A DNA stretch of 43,851 nucleotides from Melioribacter roseus (lineage in GTDB: Bacteria; Bacteroidota; Ignavibacteria; Ignavibacteriales; Melioribacteraceae). The translations under genes were made by a program, and so were the position numbers. This document shows, in pieces, positions 25,225 to 36,641 of the stretch; the stretch's first letter is position 1; the number at the start of each line of letters is the position of its first letter. Location: assembly GCA_020722085.1 (NCBI GenBank), contig DYLN01000015.1:1-43851 (forward strand), given 5' to 3'. The notes beneath the pieces are model-generated. The model ran no database searches. It had not been told where the DNA came from and saw only the letters and a list, made by a program, of their open reading frames with translations.

Positions 25225-26049
25225 CTATTTTCTTCTCTTAATAATATATTTGTTTGAAGTTTTTCTTCTCTTACGGGTTTTAAGTCCCTTAGCTTTTTGC
25301 CCCCATGGAGAAACAGGATGACCGCCGCCGGAGGTCTTGCCTTCTCCACCTCCCATCGGATGATCAACAGGATTCATTGTTACACCTCTGTTATGAGGTC
25401 TAATTCCAAGCCATCTGCTTCTGCCGGCTTTACCCAAACTTATATTTTCATGGTCAGCGTTGCCAACTATTCCGTAAGTCGCAAGACAATCCAAATCAAC
25501 CATTCTAACTTCACCTGAAGGGAGTTTCAATTGAGCAAACCTTCCTTCTTTTGCAATCAACTGCAGCGAGGTTCCGGCAGAACGACCAAGCTGTCCGCCT
25601 TTGCCAGGACGCAATTCAACATTATGTACAAAACTGCCTAAGGGAATTTCTTTTAAAGGCAAAGCATTGCCAATCTTAATTTCTGAGCCTGCTCCGGATT
25701 GAACCTGATCTCCCACTTTCAGTCCTTCCGGAGCTAGAATATATCTTTTTTCGCCATCTATATAATGCAGCAAAGCTATTCTTGCTGATCTATTCGGATC
25801 GTATTCGATAGAAAATACCTTAGCAGAGATTCCGTGTTTATTTCTCTTAAAGTCTATTATTCTGTACTTTCTTTTATGTCCGCCGCCTCTATGACGTGAA
25901 GTAACTCTCCCTAAATTATTTCTTCCGCCGGATTTATTGAGTGAAACTAACAACGACTTTTCGGGTGTAGTTTTTGTTACCTCCTCGAAGGCAGGGTAAC
26001 TCATAAATCTTGTACCGGGAGTTACAGGTTTTAATTTTCTAATTGCCAT
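25225..26049 (-). CDS. rplB: 50S ribosomal protein L2
   Basis: This 274-residue protein supports the peptidyl transferase centre. Diagnostic parts are [40 protein letters not shown] and the C-terminal [20 protein letters not shown], with the conserved His of that loop. Length is normal. It lies between rplW and rpsS. Confidence 0.98.
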   Translation of the reverse strand: MAIRKLKPVTPGTRFMSYPAFEEVTKTTPEKSLLVSLNKSGGRNNLGRVTSRHRGGGHKRKYRIIDFKRNKHGISAKVFSIEYDPNRSARIALLHYIDGEKRYILAPEGLKVGDQVQSGAGSEIKIGNALPLKEIPLGSFVHNVELRPGKGGQLGRSAGTSLQLIAKEGRFAQLKLPSGEVRMVDLDCLATYGIVGNADHENISLGKAGRSRWLGIRPHNRGVTMNPVDHPMGGGEGKTSGGGHPVSPWGQKAKGLKTRKRRKTSNKYIIKRRK

Positions 26050-26075
26050 TTAAATTTTGCTCCAATTCAGAATAA

Positions 26076-26372
26076 CTATACTTGACTGAAAATATCTATT
26101 GTTTGACCTTCTTTTAAGGTAACCACTGCTTTTTTGAACCTTGGCGACTTACCGGTAAATCTTCCCTTCCTGGTAAATTGAGTTTTAGATTTACCTTTAT
26201 ACTTAATTGTGTTTACAGAAACCACATCCACATTAAATTTTTGTTTTATTGCCTGAGCTATTTGAATTTTATTTGCATTATAAGCAACAACAAACCCAAA
26301 CTTAGTTGCATCTCCAGCACTAATATTCGACATTTTTTCTGTAATCAACGGTTTTATTAAGATATTATGCAT
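26076..26372 (-). CDS. rplW: 50S ribosomal protein L23
   Basis: This 98-residue protein matches L23 (ILIKPLITEKMSNISAGDAT, AQAIKQKFNVDVVSVNTIKY, then KSPRFKKAVVTLKEGQTIDI). It forms the docking site for trigger factor and SRP at the tunnel exit. Normal length and place. Confidence 0.97.
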   Translation of the reverse strand: MHNILIKPLITEKMSNISAGDATKFGFVVAYNANKIQIAQAIKQKFNVDVVSVNTIKYKGKSKTQFTRKGRFTGKSPRFKKAVVTLKEGQTIDIFSQV

Positions 26373-26383
26373 TTTATGACCAA

Positions 26384-27010
26384 TTAATTAAAAGTACTTT
26401 CTAACAATTGCACTGCACTTTTTTGCATAAGCAAAATCTGATTATTTACAAGATCATAAGCAGAGGCTTTATTTGCTTCAAGAATATTTACTTTATTTAT
26501 ATTTCTTCCCGACTTATAAATATTTTCTTTTTTCCCGTTAGTAAGAAATAAAGTTTTCTTACCGGAAATTTTTAAGTTGTTCATCAATTCCACAAATTGC
26601 TTTGTTTTTGGCAAATCGTAATCAAAATCTTCAACAACCATAATCTGATTTGCTTTGGCTTTGTATGACAATGCAGATTTTCTTGCCAAGGCAGCAACCT
26701 TCTTATTTAATTTCTGCCGATAATCTCTGGGCTTGGGTCCAAATATAGAACCGCCGCCCACCCACAGTGGTGAACGCGATGTTCCAGCTCTCGCACCTCC
26801 TCTGCCTTTCTGGCGCCATGGCTTTTTACCGCCGCCTCTAACTTCGTTTCTTTCTTTAGCTTTGTGTGTACCCTGTCTTTGATTAGCTAAGTAAGCCTTA
26901 ACCGACAGATATAAAACATGATCATTCGGTTCTATCTCAAAAATTTCTTTTGACAGATCAATTTTTTCACCAGACTTGGTGCCGTCTATTTTATAAACAT
27001 CTAGTTCCAT
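26384..27010 (-). CDS. rplD: 50S ribosomal protein L4
   Basis: This 208-residue L4 carries the tunnel loop RGGGKKPWRQKGRGGARAG and the GGSIFGPKPRDYRQKLNKKV segment; the C-terminal half is the globular part. In some bacteria L4 represses the S10 operon by attenuation, and the stem-loop at 27988-28012 upstream is a possible site (inference). It starts three bases after rplC. Confidence 0.97.
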   Translation of the reverse strand: MELDVYKIDGTKSGEKIDLSKEIFEIEPNDHVLYLSVKAYLANQRQGTHKAKERNEVRGGGKKPWRQKGRGGARAGTSRSPLWVGGGSIFGPKPRDYRQKLNKKVAALARKSALSYKAKANQIMVVEDFDYDLPKTKQFVELMNNLKISGKKTLFLTNGKKENIYKSGRNINKVNILEANKASAYDLVNNQILLMQKSAVQLLESTFN

Positions 27011-27013
27011 TTT

Positions 27014-27640
27014 TCACACAATTTTATTTATTTCAACAATTGAATTGACTGCGCCGGGAACCGCTCCCTTAACCATAATGATATTTTTTTCAGGGATTAC
27101 TTTAACTACTTTCAAGTTACGAACAGTAACGTTTTCGTGTCCCATTCTTCCCGCCATTCTTTGACCTTTAAAAACACGGGAAGGATAAGAGCTTGCACCA
27201 ATGGATCCAGGTGCTCTTACTCTGTCGCTTTGTCCGTGAGTAGTCATACCAATACCACCAAAACCGTGTCTTCTAACTACACCTTGAAAACCTTTCCCCT
27301 TGCTTTTGCCGGAAACTTTTACTTTATCTCCAACCCGGAACAAATCTGCTTTCAGTTCATCTCCTACTTTGAATTGGGTCGTATCAAAATTCTTAAATTC
27401 TCTCAGCACAGCAGGAATTCTCAGATTTAGTTTTTTATAAATTTCAAGTTGAGGCTTATTAACTTTTTTCTCTTTCTTCTCACCAAATCCGATTTGAAGT
27501 GCATTATAACCGTCTTTATCTTTTGTTCTAATTGAATAAATAGTACAAGGACCTGCTTCCAAAACAGTTACAGGAATAATATTACCATCATCGGAAAAAA
27601 TATTGGTCATATCAATTTTTTTTGCTAACAATCCTGGCAT
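27014..27640 (-). CDS. rplC: 50S ribosomal protein L3
   Basis: This 208-residue protein contains VSGKSKGKGFQGVVRRHGFG and MTTHGQSDRVRAPGSIGASS, the latter being the loop near the peptidyl transferase centre with the Gln that is methylated in E. coli. The N-terminus MPGLLAKKIDMTNIFSDDG is typical. Normal length, eleven bases after rpsJ. Confidence 0.97.
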   Translation of the reverse strand: MPGLLAKKIDMTNIFSDDGNIIPVTVLEAGPCTIYSIRTKDKDGYNALQIGFGEKKEKKVNKPQLEIYKKLNLRIPAVLREFKNFDTTQFKVGDELKADLFRVGDKVKVSGKSKGKGFQGVVRRHGFGGIGMTTHGQSDRVRAPGSIGASSYPSRVFKGQRMAGRMGHENVTVRNLKVVKVIPEKNIIMVKGAVPGAVNSIVEINKIV

Positions 27641-27651
27641 TTCAGTAACCC

Positions 27652-27966
27652 TTATAACTTAATTTCTATATCAACTCCCGCCGGGATTTCCAGTTTACTA
27701 AGTGCATCGACGGTTTTGTTATTAGAATTATGAATATCGATTATTCTTTTATGAGCCCTTATTTCAAACTGTTCGCGCGATTTTTTATCAACATGAGGAG
27801 AACGCAAAACCGTAAAGACAGTACGTTTTGTCGGCAGCGGTATCGGTCCGGATACGATAGCCCCCGTACTTTTAACAGTTTTAATTATCTTCTCAGTTGA
27901 TTTGTCAATCAAAATATGATCATAAGACTTAAGCTTAATTCTTATCTTTTGACCGGGCACAGCCAT
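27652..27966 (-). CDS. rpsJ: 30S ribosomal protein S10 (NusE)
   Basis: This 104-residue S10 has [40 protein letters not shown] and [16 protein letters not shown]. Besides its ribosome role it binds NusB and NusG in antitermination. It is the first gene of the S10 cluster and is preceded by a strong hairpin between tuf and this gene. Confidence 0.98.
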   Translation of the reverse strand: MAVPGQKIRIKLKSYDHILIDKSTEKIIKTVKSTGAIVSGPIPLPTKRTVFTVLRSPHVDKKSREQFEIRAHKRIIDIHNSNNKTVDALSKLEIPAGVDIEIKL

Positions 27967-27987
27967 TTCTCCTTTTTCATTTATAAA

Positions 27988-28012
27988 GAAGGGAAAGCAT
28001 TACTTTCCCTTC
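27988..28012 (-). terminator. Terminator- or attenuator-like stem-loop between tuf and rpsJ
   Basis: A perfect 10-bp stem GAAGGGAAAG/CTTTCCCTTC with a 5-base loop lies in the 64-base gap. On the minus strand it is followed by only TTTATAAAT; on the plus strand it is followed by seven A. It is probably a partial terminator or processing site that lowers S10-operon output relative to tuf. Confidence 0.6.
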
Positions 28013-28030
28013 AAAAAAACCTATACAAAT

Positions 28031-29236
28031 TTATTTGATAATTTTCGTTACTAAACCTGCACCAACCGTCCTGCCTCCTTCGCGAATAGCAAACCGTAAA
28101 CCTTCTTCCATAGCAATTTCAGTAATCAAATCTACTTTCAAATTTACCTTATCACCTGGCATAACCATCTCGGTTCCTTGTGGCAATGTTACGACGCCTG
28201 TTACGTCAGTGGTTCTGAAATAGAACTGCGGTCTGTAGCCTTGGAAGAACGGCGTATGACGTCCACCTTCTTCTTTTGACAGGATATAGACTTCACCTTC
28301 AAAAACAGTGTGCGGAGTAATGGAGCCGGGCTTAGCAATAACCATACCCCTCTCAATTTCCTTCTTATCAATACCTCTTAAAAGAATACCGGCGTTATCT
28401 CCTGCGATGGCAGCATCGAGTTCTTTTCTGAACATTTCAATTCCGGTAACAACTGTTTTCTTATGAACACCAAGACCAATTAATTCCACTTCTTCGCCAA
28501 GTTTAACCTGCCCTCTTTCAACTCTTCCGGTTGCTACGGTTCCACGACCAGTAATAGAGAAAACGTCTTCAACCGGCATGATAAACGGTTTGTCAACATC
28601 TCTTTGAGGAATCGGGACATATTCATCAACAGCCTTCATCAAATCCCAAATGCACTGGTATCTGGGGTCATCTACTGGAGCATTGGAAGTACCTGCTTCC
28701 AAAGCTTTCAAAGCCGAACCTTTAATAATAGGAATTTCATCACCAGGAAATTCGTATTTATTGAGCAGGTCTCTTAATTCAACTTCAACTAATTCAATTA
28801 ATTCGGGGTCGTCTACCATATCTATTTTGTTGAGGAATACAACAATTCTGGGCACACCAACCTGACGAGCTAAAAGAATATGCTCTCTGGTTTGAGGCAT
28901 CGGACCATCAGTAGCAGCTACAACAAGGATTGCACCGTCCATTTGAGCAGCGCCGGTAATCATATTTTTAACATAGTCGGCGTGACCCGGACAGTCAACG
29001 TGTGCATAGTGTCTGTTCTCAGTTGAATATTCAACGTGAGCAGTAGCAATTGTGATTCCTCTTTCTCTTTCTTCAGGTGCGTTGTCAATACTATCGAAAG
29101 TTCTAATCTGGGATAATCCCTTTTTCGCCAATGCCATGGTGATGGCAGCAGTTAAGGTAGTCTTACCATGGTCAACGTGTCCGATAGTACCGATATTAAC
29201 GTGGGGTTTACTACGATCAAATTTTTCTTTTGCCAT
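28031..29236 (-). CDS. tuf: Translation elongation factor Tu
   Basis: This 401-residue GTPase delivers aminoacyl-tRNA to the ribosome. G-motifs are GHVDHGKT (19-26), DCPGHADY (81-88) and NKIDMVDD. The switch I segment [15 protein letters not shown] and the C-terminal barrel ([20 protein letters not shown]) are intact. It is the only tuf in the window, in the classical place after fusA. Confidence 0.98.
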   Translation of the reverse strand: MAKEKFDRSKPHVNIGTIGHVDHGKTTLTAAITMALAKKGLSQIRTFDSIDNAPEERERGITIATAHVEYSTENRHYAHVDCPGHADYVKNMITGAAQMDGAILVVAATDGPMPQTREHILLARQVGVPRIVVFLNKIDMVDDPELIELVEVELRDLLNKYEFPGDEIPIIKGSALKALEAGTSNAPVDDPRYQCIWDLMKAVDEYVPIPQRDVDKPFIMPVEDVFSITGRGTVATGRVERGQVKLGEEVELIGLGVHKKTVVTGIEMFRKELDAAIAGDNAGILLRGIDKKEIERGMVIAKPGSITPHTVFEGEVYILSKEEGGRHTPFFQGYRPQFYFRTTDVTGVVTLPQGTEMVMPGDKVNLKVDLITEIAMEEGLRFAIREGGRTVGAGLVTKIIK

Positions 29237-29284
29237 CGAATAACTCCTTGTACTTTTATTGTCTAATTAATTATTTGTTTTATA

Positions 29285-31387
29285 CTATAATGTTTCAATA
29301 GACTTTTTTGATTGAGACTTCTCTGTAATTTCTTCAGCTACCGATTTTGGAACTTCGTAATAATGTGAAAACTGCATAGTATAGATAGCTCTGCCCTGAG
29401 TCATTGATCTTAAAGAGGTTGCATATCCGAACATTTCGGCAAGGGGAACGGTAGCTTTAATTACCTGAGCATCTTTTCTTGAAGTAAACCCCTCAATTTT
29501 TCCTCTGCGGGAGTTTAAGTCACCCATTACATCCCCCAGATATTCTTCCGGAGTTATAACCTCAACATTCATAATAGGCTCAAGAATCACAGGTCCGGCT
29601 TTCCGAGCACCGTTCTTAAAAGCAATAGAAGCAGCCACCTTAAAAGAAATTTCATCGGAATCGACTTCATGATAAGAGCCGTCAAATAATTTAGCTTTAA
29701 TATCAACGACCGGATAACCTGCCAGAACCCCATTTCTCATAGCATCATGAATTCCGTTAACAACAGAATTTATATATTCTTTTGGAACGGCGCCTCCGAC
29801 AATTGCATTTTCGAATTCGAATCCTTTACCAGGTTCATTTGGAGAAAATTCTATCCATACGTGTCCGTATTTTCCTCTGCCGCCGCTTTGCTTTATAAAT
29901 TTACCTTCAGCTTCTACAGTTTTTGTAATTGTCTCCCTGTAAGCAACCTGAGGTTTACCAACATTAGCTTCAACCTTAAATTCCCTTTTCATTCTATCGA
30001 CAAGAATTTCAAGGTGAAGCTCACCCATACCGCTTATTAATGTTTGTCCAGTTTCTTCATCTACTTTTACTTTAAAAGTCGGATCTTCATCAGAAAGTTT
30101 AGCAAGCGCATCAGAAAGCTTGTCTTGATCAGCCTTAGTTTTTGGTTCAATAGCAATTTGAATTACAGGTTCAGGGAATGCCATCTTCTCCAAAATAATC
30201 GCATCATCTTCAGTACAAAGAGTGTCACCTGTTTTGGTATATTTCAAGCCGACTATAGCAACAATATCTCCGGCTCTGACCTCATCCATATCTTCCCGAA
30301 AGTTGGCATGCATTTGAAGGATCCTTGCTACTCTTTCTTTTCTGTCCGATACGGAATTGTATACGTATGAACCTGCTTTTAACATGCCCGAATATACTCT
30401 GACGAAAGTTAGTTTGCCCACGTAGGGGTCACTCATAATTTTAAATGCTAGAGCGGCAAATTTTTCATTCGGATCATTTTTTCTTGTAACGTTATCATTC
30501 TTATGAATATGATGTGCATGAAGGTCTTTTAAATCGGAAGGAGAAGGTAAAAAGTCTACCACGGAATCAAGTAATTTCTGCACCCCTTTGTTTTTAAAGG
30601 AAGAACCGCAAAGCACAGGTACAATCTTCAATTCTATTGTGGCTTTTCTTAAAACTGTCTTAACTTCTTCTTCGTGAATTTCTTTTCCTTCAAGATATTT
30701 TTCTAACAAAGTATCGTCCACATCCGAAACAGCTTCAAGCATTAAAGTTCTGTATTTATTTGCAAGCGGCAGTAAATCTGCTGGTATCTCTTTATCTTCA
30801 AAAGTAGCGCCGAAGGTTTCTTCATGATACATTCTTGCTTTCATCGACATAAGATCAATTACACCGGCAAACAAATCACCTTCACCAATTGGGAGTGTAA
30901 TTGGAACTGCATTTGCACTTAATTTATCCTTCATCATTTGAACCGCATTATAAAAATCAGCACCTATTCTATCCATTTTGTTTACAAATGCAATTCTCGG
31001 CACACCATATTTATCGGCTTGACGCCAAACGGTTTCCGATTGAGGTTCCACACCGCCCACGGCACAGAACAATGCTATTGCACCGTCCAAAACTCTTAGA
31101 GATCTCTCTACTTCAACAGTAAAATCCACGTGACCGGGAGTGTCAATAATATTAATTTGATGTCCTCTCCAGAACGTAGTTGTAGCTGCGCTTGTAATTG
31201 TTATACCACGTTCTTTCTCCTGCTCCATCCAATCCATAGTTGCGGCGCCATCATGGACTTCACCGATTCTATGAACTTTACCAGTATAATACAAAATACG
31301 TTCTGTTGTTGTAGTTTTTCCGGCATCAATATGAGCCATAATGCCGATGTTACGAACTTTATCTATTTCAACTCTTTTTTGACTCAT
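29285..31387 (-). CDS. fusA: Translation elongation factor G
   Basis: This 700-residue translocase GTPase has AHIDAGKT (18-25), [17 protein letters not shown], the [14 protein letters not shown] switch, and the domain IV stretch [15 protein letters not shown]. The C-terminal region ([20 protein letters not shown]) is complete. It lies between rpsG and tuf. A normal bacterial EF-G; no sign of a second paralogue here. Confidence 0.98.
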   Translation of the reverse strand: MSQKRVEIDKVRNIGIMAHIDAGKTTTTERILYYTGKVHRIGEVHDGAATMDWMEQEKERGITITSAATTTFWRGHQINIIDTPGHVDFTVEVERSLRVLDGAIALFCAVGGVEPQSETVWRQADKYGVPRIAFVNKMDRIGADFYNAVQMMKDKLSANAVPITLPIGEGDLFAGVIDLMSMKARMYHEETFGATFEDKEIPADLLPLANKYRTLMLEAVSDVDDTLLEKYLEGKEIHEEEVKTVLRKATIELKIVPVLCGSSFKNKGVQKLLDSVVDFLPSPSDLKDLHAHHIHKNDNVTRKNDPNEKFAALAFKIMSDPYVGKLTFVRVYSGMLKAGSYVYNSVSDRKERVARILQMHANFREDMDEVRAGDIVAIVGLKYTKTGDTLCTEDDAIILEKMAFPEPVIQIAIEPKTKADQDKLSDALAKLSDEDPTFKVKVDEETGQTLISGMGELHLEILVDRMKREFKVEANVGKPQVAYRETITKTVEAEGKFIKQSGGRGKYGHVWIEFSPNEPGKGFEFENAIVGGAVPKEYINSVVNGIHDAMRNGVLAGYPVVDIKAKLFDGSYHEVDSDEISFKVAASIAFKNGARKAGPVILEPIMNVEVITPEEYLGDVMGDLNSRRGKIEGFTSRKDAQVIKATVPLAEMFGYATSLRSMTQGRAIYTMQFSHYYEVPKSVAEEITEKSQSKKSIETL

Positions 31388-31407
31388 TAGATATCACATC
31401 CTTTCCT

Positions 31408-31875
31408 TTACCACCTGAAATGCGCAAAAGCTTTATTAGCTTCAGCCATTCTATGAGTGTCATCTTTTTTCTTAACAGCATTACCTTCGCCGTTTGAGGC
31501 AGCAATTAATTCTGCAGCAAGTTTTAACGACATAGATTTATCTTTTCTTTCTCTGGCATAAGTCTTAATCCATCTGAGAGCAAGTGCAACTCTTCTTTCA
31601 GGTCTAACCTCCATAGGAACTTGATAAGTAGCACCGCCTACCCTGCGGCTTCTTACTTCCACCAATGGCTGAACATTTTGTAAGGCTTTTTTAAAAACAT
31701 CCAGAGCAGATTTTTTAGTTCTTTGTTCAATCAAATCGAAGCTTTCGTATAATGTTCTTCTTGCTGTTGATTTCTTACCATCCCATAACAGATAGTTAAT
31801 AAATTTTGATACTAATACATCATTGTATTTGGGATCCGGCTTTAGGTATTTTTTTTCTGGTTTCCTTTTTCTCAT
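31408..31875 (-). CDS. rpsG: 30S ribosomal protein S7
   Basis: This 155-residue head protein begins [19 protein letters not shown] and has [39 protein letters not shown] and a C-terminal [11 protein letters not shown] end. It nucleates 30S head assembly. It lies six bases after rpsL. Confidence 0.98.
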   Translation of the reverse strand: MRKRKPEKKYLKPDPKYNDVLVSKFINYLLWDGKKSTARRTLYESFDLIEQRTKKSALDVFKKALQNVQPLVEVRSRRVGGATYQVPMEVRPERRVALALRWIKTYARERKDKSMSLKLAAELIAASNGEGNAVKKKDDTHRMAEANKAFAHFRW

Positions 31876-31881
31876 AACTGA

Positions 31882-32259
31882 TTACTTAGTTTTTGGTTTT
31901 TTTGTGCCATACTTAGAACGTCCTTTTTTTCTATCTTCCACACCGCTTGTATCAAGCGTGCCGCGAATTACATGATATCTTACCCCTGGCAAATCTTTAA
32001 CTCTACCACCGCGAATCATTACAATTGAGTGTTCCTGTAAATTATGTCCTTCGCCTGGAATATATGCCGTTACTTCAATTCCATTAGTTAATCTTACCCT
32101 TGCTACTTTTCGTAATGCAGAGTTGGGTTTCTTAGGTGTAGTAGTATAAACTCTGGTGCATACCCCGCGTTTTTGTGGGCAAGCTTCAAGTGCCGGTGCC
32201 TTATTTTTCGAAGTAACTGCAATACGTCCTTTCCTTATCAATTGGTTTATTGTTGGCAC
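31882..32259 (-). CDS. rpsL: 30S ribosomal protein S12
   Basis: This 125-residue decoding-site protein starts with GTG and AGGAGA upstream. [20 protein letters not shown] and [17 protein letters not shown] contain the Lys positions whose mutation gives streptomycin resistance; both are wild-type here. It is the first gene after the rpsL promoter. Confidence 0.98.
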   Translation of the reverse strand: MPTINQLIRKGRIAVTSKNKAPALEACPQKRGVCTRVYTTTPKKPNSALRKVARVRLTNGIEVTAYIPGEGHNLQEHSIVMIRGGRVKDLPGVRYHVIRGTLDTSGVEDRKKGRSKYGTKKPKTK

Positions 32260-32306
32260 GCAAAAATCTCCTAAAAATTAATCTTTTATTAAAAATCAAG
32301 ACTTCT

Positions 32307-32335
32307 AATTTAGAGTTATTGATATAGATTGTCAA
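32307..32335 (-). promoter_or_regulatory. Sigma-70-type promoter for rpsL and the downstream str/S10/spc genes
   Basis: On the minus strand a consensus -35 TTGACA (32330-32335) is separated by exactly 17 bases from TAAATT (32307-32312). The start of transcription would fall about 40 bases before the rpsL GTG. It sits in the 106-base gap after rpoC. Confidence 0.7.
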
Positions 32336-32365
32336 GAAATCTAAGTTATAAATTATAGCGTTTTT

Positions 32366-35300
32366 CTATTTAACCACTTCTTTCTCAGTTACAGTAACCT
32401 CTTCAGGAATCTTTTCCGCCTCAACTGTTTCTTCTTCAGTCAATATAATATTACGATACTTCTTTAATCCGGTACCGGCAGGAATTAAGTGCCCCATTAC
32501 AACGTTTTCTTTTAAACCATTTAGTGAATCAACTTTAGCCGCAATTGCTGCATTAGTTAATACTTTGGTGGTTTCCTGGAAAGACGCTGCAGAGATGAAA
32601 CTTTCTGTGGAAAGAGCTGCCTGAGTAATTCCAAGTAAAATATTTTCGAACGTTGCAGGTTCTGCATCCCTTACAACCATTTGTTTTTTATTTTTTCGGC
32701 TTAAATCAGAATTTATTTCTCTTGCTTTCGATCTTAGTATCAGCTGACCTGCTTTTAATTTACTTTGACCCGGATCCACAACATAAACCATATTTTTTAT
32801 ATTTTCGTTCTCTTCGATGAATTTATTTCTATCGACAAGATCTTCTTCAATAAATTTAGTATCGCCTGAAGAAATAACTTTAAGTTTTTGAAGCATCTGT
32901 TTAACAATCACTTCAATGTGCTTATCATTAATTTTAACACCTTGCAGACGATAAACATCCTGGATTTCATTTACCAAATATTCCTGGACTGCATTAGGAC
33001 CTTTAATCTTCAATATGTCATGAGGGTCTATCGGTCCGTCTGTTATCTTTTCGCCCGCTGGTATTTCGTCACCTTCCTGGACAAGGATATGTTTTCCGTA
33101 AGGAACATTATATACTTTTTCAATTGAACCATCTAAAGAAACTACAATTATTTCTCTTGAACCTTTTTTGCGGGCACCAAATTTTACGATTCCTTCTATT
33201 TCAGAAACAATAGCAGGATCATGAGGACTGCGAGCCTCAAATAATTCGGTTACTCTCGGCAAGCCGCCTGTAATATCACGGGATTTGGAAGTTTGCTTAG
33301 ATATTTTAGCAAGTACGGTGCCTGCATTAATTGTTTCGCCTTCTTCAACCGACAGATATGCACGGGTAGGGATGTTAAACACTTTTTCATTCCCTTTCTC
33401 ATCCACAACAGCAATACTTGGGGTAAGGTTCTTATCTTTGGATTCAATTACGACTTTTTGTACGTGGCCTGTCTGTTCATCGGCTACTTGTTGAATCGTC
33501 ACGTTGTCAATCAAATCAATAAATCTAACCTGTCCATTAATATCAGATAAGATTACAGAATTGTACGGATCGTGATTATATAATGCTTGACCTTTTTTAA
33601 CCGGTTGTTTGTCGTTTACAAGTAATTCTGCTCCGTAAGGAATCTCAAATTTTTTGATTTGTCTATTATCCTCGTCATATACTCCTATCGACCCCCTTCT
33701 ACCAATTACCACTTTTACTTTACCAAAGAAGTCTGTCTTTTCTACATAATTTATTCTATCAAATTTGACTATACCTGAGACATTTGTTTCTACCTGCGAT
33801 TGACTTGCAATTCTAGAAGAAGTACCGCCAAGGTGGAAGGTTCGGAGTGTAAGTTGAGTACCGGGTTCGCCAATTGATTGGGCGGCAATTATTCCAACTG
33901 CCTCGCCTATTTCAACCAAATCACCAGTTGTTAGATTTCTGCCGTAGCATTTTGCACACACTCCGCGTTTCGACTCGCATGTTAAGACCGTTCTGATATA
34001 AACCTGATCAATATTTGCTTCATCGATTCTTTCGGCTTTTTCTTCTGTAATTAATTCACCGGCTTCGACTATTAATTCGTCATTCCGGGGATCATAAATA
34101 TCTTCTTGTGCGGTACGACCTGTAATTCTCTCGGCAAGAGGTTCTCTTTCCAGTTCTATATCTTTTAAAGCGGTTATATACACACCACGAATTGTGCCGC
34201 AGTCGATTTCGGAAACTATTACATCTTGAGCAACATCGCACAATCTCCTGGTAAGGTATCCGGCGTCGGCAGTTTTCAAGGCTGTATCGGCAAGACCTTT
34301 TCTTGCACCGTGAGTTGAAATAAAATATTCGATAACGGAAAGTCCCTCTTTAAAATTTGCAACGATCGGATTTTCAATTATTTCACCAGATTGACCCGTC
34401 AAACTTTTTTGAGGTTTCATCATTAATCCGCGCATACCAGCAAGCTGACGCACCTGCTCCTGTGAACCTCTTGCGCCGGAATCGACCATCATGTGTAAAG
34501 GATTAAAACCTAATTGGTCGGTTTTAATTCTATCCATCAAGTATTTTGCTACATTATTATTTGTGTGGGTCCATACGTCAATAATTTTATTATACCTTTC
34601 GGCATCAGTTATTAAGCCTTGCTCATGCTCACTTAATATACTGTTAACTTTTTTATTCGAATCCTCTATTAATTTTACTTTTTCTTCAGGAATAAGCATA
34701 TCACTAAAACTAATTGATATACCTGCAGCGGTTGCATACCTATAGCCAAGCTCCTTAAGGTCATCGAGGAATTTGGCTGTAACAACATTCCCCATTTTGA
34801 TGAACATTTTGTAAATCAAACCGCTGAAAAATTTCTTAACAAGCAGTTCATTAATATATCCCATTTCTTTTGGAACTATATTATTAAATATCACTCTTCC
34901 CGGCGTGGTCTCGACGAACTGTTCATCAATTTTGACTTTTATTTTAGCATGCAGATCCACAATTTTATTATCATAAGCAATCATCACTTCTTCTCTGCTT
35001 CCAAAAATCTTGCCTTCACCCTTGGCACCGGCTTTAACTTTTGTCAAATAATAGCAGCCAAGTACAATATCCTGAGTAGGAACAACTACAGGGCTTCCGC
35101 TCTGCGGTGACAAAATATTGTGGCTGCTAAGCATTAACAACGCTGCTTCCAGCTGAGCTTCGTAGGATAAGGGCACATGAACAGCCATTTGGTCACCGTC
35201 GAAATCAGCATTGAAAGCCGTACATACCATTGGATGAAGCTGAATCGCCTTGCCGTCAATTAACAACGGCTGGAACGCTTGTATTCCAAGACGGTGCAGA

Positions 35301-36616
35301 GTTGGGGCTCTGTTCAACAATACCGGATGACCCTCAATTAATTTTTCCAGAATCCCCCAAATTATTGGGTCTTTCCTGTCAACAGCTTTTCTTGCACTCT
35401 TGACGGTTTTATAATGCCCGCGTTCGATTAATTTTCTAATGATAAACGGCTTGAACAATTCAACCGCCATATCTTTCGGTAATCCGCATTGATGTAATTT
35501 TAATTCGGGTCCTACAACAATTACAGAACGTCCAGAATAATCGACTCGTTTACCCAAAAGGTTTTGACGAAATCTGCCCTGTTTTCCTTTTAACATATCG
35601 CTCAAAGATTTCAGAGGTCTATTACCGTCGCTTCTTACGGCACTTGCTCTTCTTGAATTGTCAAATAAGGCATCTACTGCCTCTTGAAGCATTCTTTTTT
35701 CATTTCGAAGAATAACCTCAGGTGCTTTTATATCAATTAATCTTTTTAAGCGATTGTTCCTGATTATCACTCTTCTATAAAGATCGTTCAAATCGCTTGT
35801 TGCAAACCTTCCGCCTTCTAATGGGACCAGTGGACGGAGTTCGGGCGGTATAACCGGTATTACGCTAAGAACCATCCATTCGGGTTTATTCAGCACTTTA
35901 CCTTCTTCTTCTTTAAACGCATCCAGTACCCGCAGCCTCTTTAAAATATCATTTCTTTTTTGCTGCGAAGTTTCTATCGCAAGCTGTGCTTTTAACTCAT
36001 AAAAAGTAGCATCAATGTCAGTTCTCTTCAATAATTCTTTAACACCTTCGCCACCGATTTTTGCAACGAATTTTTTAGGATCATTGTCTTCGAGAGCATC
36101 ATTATCGTGCGGCAGAGAACTAAGAATTTCATAATACTGGTCTTCCGAAATCAAATCTTTATAGCTCAATCCGGTTACGCCGGGGTTAATAACAACGTAA
36201 GACTCATAATAAATTATTTTTTCCAATTCTTTTGTCGAAATACCTATAATATTACCAATTTTGGAAGGAAGTGCTTTAAAAAACCAGATGTGAACAACGG
36301 GAACTGCAAGTGAAATGTGTCCCATTCTTTCACGTCTCACACTTTTTAATGTTACTTCGACACCGCATCTGTCACAAACAATTCCTTTATACCGTATTCC
36401 TTTATACTTTCCGCAGGCGCATTCCCAATCCTTAACAGGACCGAAAATTTTCTCGCAGAACAAGCCGTCCTTCTCGGGTCTAAATGATCTATAATTTATC
36501 GTTTCGGGTTTTGTTACTTCCCCGTGCGACCTAGAAAGAATATCATCGGGACTAGCTAAACTGATAGTTATTTGTTCTATTTCTTTTATTTTGGGTTCTT
36601 GGGTTCTTAACCTCAT
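32366..36616 (-). CDS. rpoC: DNA-directed RNA polymerase subunit beta-prime
   Basis: This subunit of about 1416 residues holds the catalytic Mg site ([12 protein letters not shown]). The N-terminal zinc site is [20 protein letters not shown], and the second zinc site includes [13 protein letters not shown]. The bridge-helix and trigger-loop regions are present, including [19 protein letters not shown]. The ATG at 36616 (MRLRTQEPK) with AAGGAG six bases before it is preferred to a TTG five codons upstream, which lies within the Shine-Dalgarno sequence. The C-terminus has a short Glu/Val-rich tail. It is cotranscribed with rpoB, 25 bases apart. Confidence 0.98.
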   Translation of the reverse strand: MRLRTQEPKIKEIEQITISLASPDDILSRSHGEVTKPETINYRSFRPEKDGLFCEKIFGPVKDWECACGKYKGIRYKGIVCDRCGVEVTLKSVRRERMGHISLAVPVVHIWFFKALPSKIGNIIGISTKELEKIIYYESYVVINPGVTGLSYKDLISEDQYYEILSSLPHDNDALEDNDPKKFVAKIGGEGVKELLKRTDIDATFYELKAQLAIETSQQKRNDILKRLRVLDAFKEEEGKVLNKPEWMVLSVIPVIPPELRPLVPLEGGRFATSDLNDLYRRVIIRNNRLKRLIDIKAPEVILRNEKRMLQEAVDALFDNSRRASAVRSDGNRPLKSLSDMLKGKQGRFRQNLLGKRVDYSGRSVIVVGPELKLHQCGLPKDMAVELFKPFIIRKLIERGHYKTVKSARKAVDRKDPIIWGILEKLIEGHPVLLNRAPTLHRLGIQAFQPLLIDGKAIQLHPMVCTAFNADFDGDQMAVHVPLSYEAQLEAALLMLSSHNILSPQSGSPVVVPTQDIVLGCYYLTKVKAGAKGEGKIFGSREEVMIAYDNKIVDLHAKIKVKIDEQFVETTPGRVIFNNIVPKEMGYINELLVKKFFSGLIYKMFIKMGNVVTAKFLDDLKELGYRYATAAGISISFSDMLIPEEKVKLIEDSNKKVNSILSEHEQGLITDAERYNKIIDVWTHTNNNVAKYLMDRIKTDQLGFNPLHMMVDSGARGSQEQVRQLAGMRGLMMKPQKSLTGQSGEIIENPIVANFKEGLSVIEYFISTHGARKGLADTALKTADAGYLTRRLCDVAQDVIVSEIDCGTIRGVYITALKDIELEREPLAERITGRTAQEDIYDPRNDELIVEAGELITEEKAERIDEANIDQVYIRTVLTCESKRGVCAKCYGRNLTTGDLVEIGEAVGIIAAQSIGEPGTQLTLRTFHLGGTSSRIASQSQVETNVSGIVKFDRINYVEKTDFFGKVKVVIGRRGSIGVYDEDNRQIKKFEIPYGAELLVNDKQPVKKGQALYNHDPYNSVILSDINGQVRFIDLIDNVTIQQVADEQTGHVQKVVIESKDKNLTPSIAVVDEKGNEKVFNIPTRAYLSVEEGETINAGTVLAKISKQTSKSRDITGGLPRVTELFEARSPHDPAIVSEIEGIVKFGARKKGSREIIVVSLDGSIEKVYNVPYGKHILVQEGDEIPAGEKITDGPIDPHDILKIKGPNAVQEYLVNEIQDVYRLQGVKINDKHIEVIVKQMLQKLKVISSGDTKFIEEDLVDRNKFIEENENIKNMVYVVDPGQSKLKAGQLILRSKAREINSDLSRKNKKQMVVRDAEPATFENILLGITQAALSTESFISAASFQETTKVLTNAAIAAKVDSLNGLKENVVMGHLIPAGTGLKKYRNIILTEEETVEAEKIPEEVTVTEKEVVK

Positions 36617-36622
36617 TTTACT

Positions 36623-36628
36623 CTCCTT
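36623..36628 (-). promoter_or_regulatory. Shine-Dalgarno deciding the rpoC start
   Basis: AAGGAG on the coding strand stands six bases before the ATG at 36616. The upstream in-frame TTG at 36631 overlaps this element and is therefore unlikely to be the start. Confidence 0.75.
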
Positions 36629-36641
36629 CAAACTAGTTTAA

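Noticed and set aside
32341-32365. Possible terminator after rpoC
   Set aside because: Only a weak AT-only inverted repeat is present, with no GC stem and no proper T-run.
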